NCBI GenBank assembly: GCA_036186865.1
Contig: AP025056.1
Span: forward strand, 29,443,092-29,507,091
DNA length: 64,000 nucleotides
Reading direction: 5' to 3'
DNA from: Eustoma russellianum
Taxonomy: Eukaryota > Streptophyta > Magnoliopsida > Gentianales > Gentianaceae
Shown: positions 35,701 to 45,709 of the stretch, one piece after another
Layout: each line of letters opens with the position of its first letter
Numbering within the stretch: position 1 is the stretch's first letter
Made by a program: the position numbers and the translations under genes
Notes under the pieces: generated by a model
Told to the model about the DNA's origin: nothing
Seen by the model: the letters and a program-made list of their open reading frames with translations, nothing else
The model's database searches: none

Positions 35701-36892
35701 TTCCTCAAAAAAACTCTTTACTTCTAGAATTTCCTTTTTAAGGTTCTAACTAAGTGTTGTTTGAAGTTTCCTACCCCTAAGGCCTAATGGCCGAGACTAG
35801 CACCCATATTCTTCATGTATAACGTTTTCCTTAATAATACACACTCATGTATTTAGCCCCTATCCCATTCATTTAAATGTTCTCTCATAAACTCTCTAAG
35901 TTGCACCCCTTTTTGTATATACCGATATATATATATATATATATACTCATAAATATAGCCCCGCAAATTCTTATTCCCTAGATGTGCGACTATATTTATT
36001 TTTCCGTATATATATATGTATACTTATATACATATATGCATATTTATATATACATGTATACACACTCACTCATGCCTATATACATGTCTATATTTCTTTT
36101 TCTTTTTGAAATAAGCCATAATCCTCAAAATATTCTCTATTTCCTATATTACTAAGTGTACGCGTATACACACATATAATATACTTCTTTGAAAATTATT
36201 CTATCACCGTTCATATATGCCTTGAGTCGTATATGTGTATACACATACACCAATATGCATACCCACGTACTATTCCTAATCTGCCCATGACCTGGGCCTT
36301 ATCATCGCAGTCTTAATACCTGAATATAGACGTAAGCTTGGGTTTCTGAAATTTACTAAGTATCAGGAAATTCTTAAGGTTGCATGTTTTTCTATGTGGC
36401 CCCTTAGGTGTAAGTTTCACCGTGTTGTAATACTTTCACCACGTGTGATGCCACTTATTCTCTGCCAAATAACATTTACTGCACTTTAAGGGTTTGTATC
36501 AAATTTCTGTTGATCTTACCTCCAAATGTTACTCATTGACCATATTGGATGAAGGGGTTCCTAACTTCGTATTTAGGCTCATTTTATGGTGTATACATAT
36601 TCTAGATGTATGCCCATAACGTATATGTTTGGGCATGTTGCATAATCTGTCTTCTCGTTTAGGTTGCCTACAATACTTCTTCCATTATTTCTCCATTTCA
36701 GACTCTCACTTACACCCATATGTAGCTTCAATCCACCCTTTGGCCTCATGTTTTGCACTTGGGATATGCTGATTGCCTTAAATTCTATATAATCATAGAT
36801 AAACCGGTGATGTCTTCCTTTCGAGGTCTCCTTACCCTGTCGTGCTTCTCTCTTACCTTAGTTGCTATGTTAGTTTTGAGCGGGGTAAAACA
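32710..36892 (-). repeat. Gypsy-2 3' LTR (4183 bp)
   Basis: It begins TGTGGCGCCCCGCACCC and ends gtaaaaca. It contains the hairpin array (33511-33707) with a (CAT)n run inside, and TA/ATGTATAC-rich low-complexity DNA at about 35920-36250. No gene is present. Confidence 0.9.
33511..33707. repeat. Hairpin array in Gypsy-2 3' LTR
   Basis: The units are CAGATC...GATCTG (33511-33532), CGAATC-tattatttcc-GGATTCG (about 33553), CGGGTC-tattctttcc-GGACCCG (about 33600), CAGGCC-tattatctcc-GGGCCTG (about 33650) and CAGATC...GATCTG (33685-33707). Each stem is different and each is fully paired. In the partner LTR (38852-39021) the first unit is partly deleted. Confidence 0.85.
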
Positions 36893-36907
36893 TTCTCCCC
36901 CCCCCTT
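36893..36907 (-). promoter_or_regulatory. Gypsy-2 polypurine tract
   Basis: ttctcccccccccttaa on plus is a long G tract on the element strand next to the 3' LTR, followed by the gtttcgtcctcgaa motif also present downstream of the Gypsy-1 and Gypsy-3 PPTs. Confidence 0.85.
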
Positions 36908-36989
36908 AAAATAAGTTTCGTCCTCGAAACTGGAGGGTGTGTGCCTAAGTCCCCATGTCTCCCTTTGGTCCCTTATCATATTTCTTTGA

Positions 36990-37771
36990 AATTCATTCCT
37001 TTTCTTGCATAAGTAGGACAAATTGTAAGTACTTTAGTTTGGAAATTTCGAGGTACATGCCAGCAACTTGGGTGTTTCGGAATCCTCGGAGCCTTGTCTC
37101 TCGATTACCACCTCCGTTCGTTCTCAGCGGGGTTCCATGAGGGTACTGCGGCCATCTCCCACTTTCTCTTTTCATTTGTCTTTTCAGTCTCCTTCGCACC
37201 TTCATCATCCGAATATCGCGTTCAATCTTATAGCAGCCCTTTACCAATTCATCAAACGTGCTTGGGTGCATTTTGTCTAATCCTTCTTTAATTCGAGGGT
37301 TCAGTCCTCGTATGAATTTATCATCTTCCATGATCAGAGGTGCATACCGTCCCAACGTGGTGAACTGGCAGACATATTCTGAGACTGGGGTGTCCGGTCC
37401 TTGCCTCAGTGCATCGAATTCTCCCATCCTTTCATCACCATTTCCATTGAGAGGTGAGCTCCACAGAATTCTTCCAAGACTCTAGCAGCAGGCGATGGGT
37501 CGAGGTAGGGACTGGACCTTTCTCTCCACCATTGACTGGCCTTGCCTATCAGGAAGGGATGAATAATTAGAGCCCTCATTTCATCTGGTACCCGTGCTTG
37601 AATAAGCTGGTCCTCGACCTTGTTTAACCATTTTTTCGGCCTCCTCCGGTGTGGTCTCCCCCTCCAAACCTTGGAACCTGCTCTCTTGTCATCTCCGATA
37701 GTAGAAACCCATACTTCCAGGGGTGACAACGATGATGTCCCCGCACCGGTTTGTGGGGTTATCTGCACCAC
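36990..37771 (-). pseudogene. Gypsy-2 gag remnant
   Basis: Recognisable gag core motifs are KWLNKVEDQLIQARVPDEMR, FLIGKASQWWRERSSPYL, VSEYVCQFTTLGRYAP and FIRGLNPRIKEGLDKM, then an Arg/Lys-rich tail. Frameshifts lie near 37690 and 37410-37430. The homologous zinc-knuckle region stops at about 37010, where the sequence passes directly toward the PPT. The whole pol region is missing, so the deletion starts at or just before the knuckles. No other CDS exists in the element. Confidence 0.8.
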
Positions 37772-38039
37772 ATAGCGTCTGTTTATTTAGAGTCATATCA
37801 ATAATAAGGAACTCTACTCAACTTGGCATATCGGAAGAACATATGCGTACATACATTATTATCAAATTTACGATAGGTCATTAGTTGGGGCATATCACTG
37901 GGCCGTGCCCTAATTTGTCAGTCGAAGTCGTCCTGTTCTAAGGTCAACTCTCATCTAAGATAATTCTTAGGTCTAAGATCAAACTTAGTCGACTATAATC
38001 ATTACTTAATTCTATATTCTGCCCGGATCTGGAGCCTTC

Positions 38040-38051
38040 GCTCTGATACCA
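38040..38051 (-). other. Gypsy-2 primer binding site (tRNA-iMet)
   Basis: gctctgatacca on plus; perfect TGGTATCAGAGC on the element strand, two bases from the 5' LTR at 38054. Confidence 0.92.
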
Positions 38052-38053
38052 CC

Positions 38054-41000
38054 TGTAGCGCCCCGCACCCCGGCCCCACCGAAGTCGGTGCACCCGCCGT
38101 ACTTCACTAAGGAGAGTACTAGGCGTCCATCCATACGCATCGTGATCCATGATAGAATTGCATGTATTTTCGTGCTTACGCGCAAATAAGTAAGCGAAAC
38201 TGTGGCAGAATTTAAAACTTCAAATTAAAAGCATCATCACAACCATTTAAAGTTTACAACCCACATCAAATGTAGCAGCAAGTGAAAAAAGCCATTGTTT
38301 TTCCATCTCAATTACATAACTCCGTCATCCCTTAAAGCTGGCAAGTTCAATCTCCTAAATCTGGCCGTCCTTCAGTGCACTTACGGGTAGGGAACCCTAG
38401 GTTCATCATCGATCCACTCTACTTTGTCTCCTGCCACCTCTGGAGAGAAAATAGGGTGAGTGACAATGTCACCAGCAAGTATGCTATAATATCATGGGTT
38501 AAATGGAAAGTAAGAACAAGAACCGAACCCCAAAAGTTTTGGTTTATAAATATACCTGTCTTCCGCCCGATATTCGATAGGGATCATCACTTAATATAAC
38601 GGAACCATAACTTAATGAAAATCATCACTCAAAGCAGAATATAACATTAAAAGGCTGTAACTCATATCGATGAATAACACAATAAGAATCATCACTTAGG
38701 GTCTACGAGGTCATCACAACTTAAATCTCATGTGTCGCTACATGAATATGATATGCATGCATATGTACGTGTGATGCATTGTGATGAAAATGAAAATATG
38801 ATCTTTCATGTTTTTCTTTAAAATCATCATCGTCGTAAAACAATAGAGTGTTCAGATCCATCTTCTCGAATCTATTATTCCCGGATTCAGAACGGTAATG
38901 TCATCATACTTGCCGGGTCTATTCTTTTCGGACCCGCACGGTCATCATCATCATTCATCATCAGGCCTATTATCTCCGGGCCTGCACGGTCATACTGTCA
39001 GATCACTTAACCCGGATCTGAGCGGGTTCATACTGGCCAAGTTCATACTCACACAGGGTACCGGTGGGGAATCATCTTTGCAAAACAAAATCATCATTTG
39101 AAAAACGCTTTCAATCTTTCTTATAAAAAGACATGTTGTAAATCAAGTACGTAACGATGATGCGATACTTGACATGTAATGTGCAAATGATGGCATAATG
39201 CATGACATAAGCGTATAGACATGTTTCGTCGCCATGCTGGAAATTTCCAGCTTAGTAGCGTCTACTTCCCTTTAGGAATTTCCTATTAAAGTGCACATTT
39301 AGACCCATTGGTTCACATGTACTTCTCCATAAGTGTCGTAAGTGATTGCCATGCATGCGTTATGGAATTACGATGTCGATAAGGGACTCGTTTGCTCTTT
39401 TTCATGAAACGGTGTAACCTGAATTCTGGAATGACCATATTCTATTATAAAATTTATTGTGACCAATCCTTTAATCTTTTTCGAAAATTCAAACTCTCCA
39501 TCTTAATAAACTCATTGGGCTATCATCCTGACAAAATTTAGCCCAATACAATTTTCTAAGGCACTGTTCAAGATCATGTAACTTGTTACACAAATTCTGT
39601 CCATCCAGCACATTTCAGTTTGACCCGTTTTACTAGAAAATTTATTAAGAATAAACCACAACCTATTTTGACAAAATTCCAACTGCCACCTTTACTTTAT
39701 TCATGGGGTTAGTATCATACCGAAAATTAGTGGATTCGCATACCTCTAAGGTCCCTTTCTAGGTTACCAAACATGTTACTTAAATTCTGTCCAGTACAAC
39801 ATTTCAGCAGACCAATCTCAGTAGCAATTCATTAAAAATAAACCGTGGCTCCTTTTAGTGAGATTCCAACTCTCACATCTAACGTACACATAAAACTAAT
39901 GGCATACCAAACTCAATGTAATGAAGGTTCCTAAGGTCCCTTTTCTTGTCTCACAATACAGTCCAATTTCGGTCCAGCTCCAGAAATTTCTAATGATCAT
40001 ATATTCTTCCTAAGTGTCCTTAGCTTACATTTTTGTCACCAACACTTAGCAACAATTTTGGGATGAACACACGCACCCTTCACCAACAGTCTCCTTCTTC
40101 GGTGCATGCGAGAAAATGATATAACCAAGAGCATATTAAACTTAACACACAACAAAAACAAAGCTTGTTCCCACTTCTTTACTAGGTTGACATTTTTCAT
40201 GTAAAATCACACATGTCTCCCTTAACCCTTCCACCGTGAGCCTCTCATCATGAAAAGAAAGAATCTTTAACACATCCAACCTAGATTAGCACATAATAAT
40301 GCATGTAATCCACAAAGAACACATCTTTGGAACAAAGTTTCACTCCTACACACCCAAATGGGCTTAGGCCGAAAGTTTTGGCATTCAACTTACTATTTCA
40401 CAACTAAGATTAGGTCTCAAGTACATCTAGCATTCATGCGCACACTTTCACATCCAACCCATAAAGAGTATAGTGTACTTGCCTTTGAAGTCCTTAGATT
40501 TTGCTCAGGCTGGTTGACACTAGAAGCACTTCCCTTTTCTTTTCCTATCACATACGACATAGGGCTTTTTGTTAGCCATTCTTTAGATTATGTAATATAT
40601 CCTAGTGAAGGAATGAAGGGTTTACCATTTGCATCTTGGATGGTTTGAGAATGATCCTGCCTTGCTAAGGCACACTCCTTCTTCTATCGCCTTGAGGCCT
40701 CCGTCCTAGTGCCGTGATAGTCACGGTTTTTACCAAAGAAAAGGAGGCTTGTAAGCTTCAACCTCTAGTATGTATCTTATTATCAACTATGGAGAGTAAC
40801 CTTACCTAGACAAGCCTTGAGAGGGGAGGGTCCTTAGCCTTCTTGTTCCAACCGAATTCTTTTGGAAGGAGGGGAAAAAAGGTTGAGAGTTGTTTCTTGA
40901 AGGAGCCTTAATGATGGGGAGTTAAGGAGGCTTAGTTTAATAGAGGGGATATTATTTTCTTATTGGAAAAGAATGCAGCCGGCGGCTGCATATGGGGAAG

Positions 41001-41227
41001 AGAAAAAGGCTTCCTCAAAAAAACTCTTTACTTCTAGAATTTCCTTTTTAAGGTTCTAACTAAGTGTTGTTTGAAGTTTCCTACCCCCAAGGCCTAATGG
41101 CCGAGACTAGCACCCATATTCTTCATGTATACGTTTTCCTTAATAATACACACTCATGTATTTAGCCCCTATCCCATTCATTTAAATGTTCTCTCATAAA
41201 CTCTCTAAGTTGCACCTCTTTTTGTAT

Positions 41228-41265
<38 letters not shown>

Positions 41266-42204
41266 ATTAGCCCCTCTAATTTCTTATTCCCTAGATGTGC
41301 GGCTATATTTATTTTTCCGTATATATATATGTATACTTATATACATATATGCATATTTATATATACATGTATACACACTCACTCATGCCTATATACATGT
41401 CTATATTTCTTTTTTCTTTTTGAAATAAGCCATAATCCTCAAAATATTCTCTATTTCCTATATTACTAAGTGTACGCGTATACACATATAATATACTTCT
41501 TTGAAAATTATTCTATCACCGTTCATATCTGCCTTGAGTCGTATATGTGTATACACATACACCAGTATGCATACCCACGTACTATTCCTAATCTGCCCAT
41601 GACCTGGGCCTTATCATCGCAGTCTTAATACCTGAATATAGACGTAAGCTTGGGTTTCTGAAATTTACTAAGTATCCGGAAATTCTTAAGGTTGCATGTT
41701 TTTCTATGTGGCCCTTAGGTGTAAGTTTCACCGTGTTGTAATACTTTCATCACGTGTGATGCCACTTATTCTCTGCCAAATCACATTTACTGCACTTTAA
41801 GGCTTTGTATTAAAGTTCTGTTGATCTTACCTCCAAATGTTACTCATTGACCATATTGGATGAAGGGGTTCCTAACTTCGTATTTAGGCTCATTTTATGG
41901 TGTATACATATTTCTAGATGTATGTCCATAACGTATATATTTGGGCATGTTGCATAATCCGTCTTCTCGTTAAGGTTGCCTACAATACTTCTTCCATTAT
42001 TTCTCCATTTCAGACTCTCACTTACACCCATATGTAGCTTCAATCCACCCTTTGGCCTCATGTTTTGCACTTGGGGTATGCTGATTGCCTTAAATTCTAT
42101 ATAATCATAGATAAACCGGTGATGTCTTCCTTTCGAGGTCTCCTTATCCTGTCGTGCTTCTCTCTTGCCTTAGTTGCTATGTTGGTTTTTAGCGGGGTAC
42201 AACA
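38054..42204 (-). repeat. Gypsy-2 5' LTR (4151 bp)
   Basis: It begins TGTAGCGCCCCGCACCCC and ends gtacaaca. It is nearly colinear with 32710-36892; differences are mostly single bases, (TA)n length (41230-41262) and the hairpin unit loss. No gene is present. Confidence 0.9.
38852..39021. repeat. Hairpin array in Gypsy-2 5' LTR
   Basis: This is the same array as 33511-33707, but about 28 bp spanning the second half of unit 1 is missing. The remaining stems (GAATC/GATTC, GGGTC/GACCC, AGGCC/GGCCT, CGGATCTG end) are kept apart from minor changes. Confidence 0.75.
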
Positions 42205-42355
42205 AAAATGAGGTGGCTAACGTATCGATGGAAACGAATGGTGCCATTAACATGTGACAAAATTGAAATTGGAATCTCCACAATTTGGCCTTAATGTGGG
42301 GTGATTTGTGTGTGTCAACATGGAATGATTTTATGGTTGAAATTAGCATCATAGC
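42205..42355 (-). repeat. Copia-C 5' LTR, middle part, with ~30 bp filler
   Basis: From about 42240 (gtgccattaacatgtgac) the sequence is the copia LTR again, colinear with 28485-28600. Bases 42210-42239 (gaggtggctaacg...) match neither the copia LTR nor Gypsy-2 and look like filler DNA at the insertion scar. It ends at the Gypsy-3 target duplication atagc (42351-42355). Confidence 0.8.
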
Positions 42356-45300
42356 TGTAGCGCCCCGTACTCGGCTACCCCTCGTACGGTGCACCCGCCG
42401 TACTTTCCCTTTCGGAAAAATACAAAGCGTCGATACTTAACTTGTAAAACCCATGGATAAATGGATTACAAAGTCACAATCTTAATAGGTAGATAAAAAT
42501 ACGGCAGAATTTGAACCTTAATCCGAAAGCGTCAAATCGCGAATACTAGCAAAATTATACAAACTGAACTGATAGCAAACTACACCGCTACAAAATTATA
42601 CAAACATTATCCGAAAAGAATCCGAAAATAGCTAAGTCCCAAAATGTCCCAAAGGTTCATCAAAAGCTTCCATCATCATTCTCTTAACAGCGACTTCAAT
42701 AACCTATGGGTATGGCATCCTTGGCTCATCATCAATCCACTCGACTTCATTACCTGGCTCTGGGGGAAAAATAAATGGGTGAGCGACAAAGTCGCCAGCA
42801 AGTATACAATAACACCGTACAATAAAGAGAAAACGGCATACAAGAATCAAACCCCAATTCCTTAAGTTAAAACATACCTGCCAATACCTTTCCGAAGCAT
42901 CATACTTAAAGTCATATCAACACTTAGCTAAGATCTAAATGTCATCACTTAGTTAGATTCTACGTGCTATAGCCAACCCTTACTTCTATGAAAGGTATCA
43001 TGCATAATGTGTATGAAATGTGAATGCGATGCAAATGCAACGGGAAACATTCTTTCTTTCATTTAGACATGCTCATAAAAATACTTGAACTTTCTTTCTT
43101 CTTTTAAATCATGCTCATCATAAAACAAGAGATGTGTCAGCCTATTATACCGGGCATGACTCGGTTCTTATAACATGATCACCTTCAGGTCTATTATACC
43201 GGACCTGGCTCGGTTCTTATACTCTTCAGACCTATTATACCGGGCCTGGATCGGTTCTTATATTTATCAGACCTATTATACCGGGCCTGGATCGGTTCTT
43301 ATACTTCTTCAGATCAATTCAACCCCGGATCTGTAGCGGGTTAAGCTGGCCAGAAGGGACGGAATTCTTTCAAACAGAAACTTTATAAAAATCAATAAAA
43401 TCATGAGCATGAACATATGAGCATGTCAATGCAAGTGCATGGGATGCAACATGGTAAAATGCACTTATAACATCATAAACAACTTTCTTCATGGGCTGAA
43501 AAGATCCAGCAGCATGTCCTGTATTGCCCGGCCTCAAAATCAACCTTTTGAGCCTATTTTCCAGAAACTAAAAATATGGACATGCACCACATGATCTTAA
43601 CTACATTCTGTACAAATTTCATGCGATTCCGACAAGCGTAGGTACCTCAATAAAATAATTCCCAACAAGGGTACAACAGGAATTCTGCTGCACTCTCAAC
43701 TCCATTCCTTACCTTGTCTCCATCCATAAACTCATTATGGGGCTCACTTAGCACCTGGAAATCTTTCTATTTCTTTCATGAAATATCCAAATGCCCATTC
43801 ACCAAAACAAGTCAAAATAAATACAATACAAGTCATACAAGCACAAAGGGTCAATCTGCCTGTTTTCCAGAATGTTACACCAACTTTACCTCAATGGTTT
43901 ACCACCAAGATCAATAGATAAAATCAATTTCTTTACATGGATACTTAGCTCTATGTCTTAAGTACTTCTTGTAAAAATTTCAGGTCAATCCAAGATGTTT
44001 AAGGTACTTAAATAATTTTTCTCCCTAAGGTGGTACAACCAGAAACTGTTTTGACCCCTTGATACTAAAAATTCATTTCTGACCAATCCACAAATGATTT
44101 TCCAGAAATTCCAACTCCACAATAAAATAGACATGATAAGCTACGACCACACCAAAAATAAGCTCAATCCAACGTTTAGAAGGTCCTTAACTAAGTCCAT
44201 CAATTTGCATAAAATCTGTCCAGAACTCTGTTTTCAACCAACATGCATAGAAGTATCCTTTCCTTCCTAATTTTGTTCTTTAGCCTATAATCCAAGTTAA
44301 TGGTCATTCAATAGACATAAGGCTTCCCTATACTAATTCAAGTCCTTTTTAGCATGCAAAAGTCGTTCATATGGGCTGTTCATTCCTTCTAAACAAAACA
44401 GTCCTCTAGTCCAACAATTTCACATATTAAAATCACTAAAAATGCTAGGTTTCATACCAATCATGTCTCATTCAATATCAAACATAGGGCAGTCCCTAAT
44501 CCATCACTTTTAACTCTTATTTCAAGTTTAAACATGCTTTATATTGCAACATAAGAGAGGTCTATCATCCAACCTTTCAAACATAAGAAAAGGTAACAAC
44601 TTAGGCATATTTTCACTAAAATCATGTCTTAAGCTTCTAGACATTCAAGTATGCACATAATCACATATATTGTAAGGGGTTAAAGTATACTTGCCTTGAA
44701 ATGAAGCTTTAGAAGATAGATTAACTTCAAGGTAGCTTGAATCACTTGGGGTTCCCTCCACTTGAGCCATAACACACGGTTTTGGGTCAACACAAGACCA
44801 ACATTAAAAGAATACTAACTAACCACAAAATGCTTAGAAACTTACCTCAAGGCTTAGAATCAAGCCTAGGTTCTTCTAACTCTTCTTCTTAGATGATTGA
44901 TGAACTAGAACTCCCTCTTGAGTCCTCCTAACCCACGGTTTTTAGAAAATTAACATGGGTTACCATTCAAGCTTACTATACTAAAATTCCATCAATGGAG
45001 ATATAAAATAAGACATTACTTACTTGATTGAGATGCTATGAGCTTAGGTTGATGAGACTTCTATTCCTCCTTGACTCCTAAAATTTTCGGCCTAGATGAT
45101 TGGTTGGGGAAGGAGCACTTGAGATATCATTCTTGCTTGGAGTATATTTTAGGGTTTATAACTTAGAGTATTTGAGAAGATGAGTTTGAAAATCAAATGG
45201 AGTCTTGAAGAGCTATGGGGGCCGATTCTAGGAGGGTTGGGAGAGGGAAAAATAAGACTTGATTAGGGTGGCTAATTACTTGTTTGTCTTTTGCAACTTT

Positions 45301-45673
45301 TGATAAGGAGTTAAGAAGGTAGCTAGCACACCACAATTAAGAGGGTTGGTGGTTGGTTGGAGAATCTTCTAGTCTCTTGGAGACTTACCATGGCCGATTT
45401 TTTATGTGTGTGTGGGGAGGGAATTTATTTTCTCACATATCACACAACATGGGACATAATTAAATAAAAGGTGTTATGCTACATATTAAGAATCGGATAA
45501 TTCACGGCGAATAATCGATACTTGAATTAAATATATGAATATTCGACATTAACAAGCTTAGCAATATTAAGATAATCGATAGGAATAAAATATAGAATAT
45601 TTCACCGAAGGATGATAAGGCTTTGATAGATCGACGAGAGATAAGAGTACCTGCGAATGTTCGGGATACGACA
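42356..45673 (-). repeat. Gypsy-3 3' LTR (3318 bp)
   Basis: It begins TGTAGCGCCCCGTACTCGG and ends ggatacgaca. It contains a hairpin array at 43138-43333. No gene is present. Confidence 0.92.
43138..43333. repeat. Hairpin array in Gypsy-3 3' LTR (5 units)
   Basis: The units at about 43138, 43186-43207, 43227-43248, 43268-43289 and 43310-43333 have the form CAGNNC-tattatacc-GGNNCTG, mostly separated by tcggttcttata. Perfect stems are at 43186 (CAGGTC/GACCTG) and 43310 (CAGATC/GATCTG); the two middle ones have one mismatch. The element strand reads CCGGTATAATAG through each loop, TATA-box-like. Confidence 0.85.
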
Positions 45674-45686
45674 TCCTTCCCCCCTT
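45674..45686 (-). promoter_or_regulatory. Gypsy-3 polypurine tract
   Basis: tccttccccccttc on plus, purine-rich on the element strand, adjoining the 3' LTR and followed by the conserved tttcgtcctcgaaa. Confidence 0.85.
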
Positions 45687-45709
45687 CAATAAAGTTTCGT
45701 CCTCGAAAC

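Larger units (their letters stand above)
32710..42204 (-). mobile_element. Gypsy-2: gag-only Ty3/gypsy element (TR-GAG-like)
   Basis: This is a 9.5 kb element with two ~4.15 kb LTRs (32710-36892 and 38054-42204) around only 1161 bp of internal sequence. That holds PBS, a degraded gag and the PPT, with no pol domain. It is related in LTR ends, PBS, PPT and gag to Gypsy-1 and Gypsy-3. The left flank is aaagt; after the right end comes aaaat and about 30 bp of sequence foreign to the copia LTR, so the duplication is imperfect. It could have moved only with enzymes from another chromovirus. Confidence 0.85.

Noticed and set aside
41186..41428. Ile/Tyr-rich 80-codon frame
   Set aside because: It arises from TATA/ATAC low-complexity DNA in the Gypsy-2 LTR.
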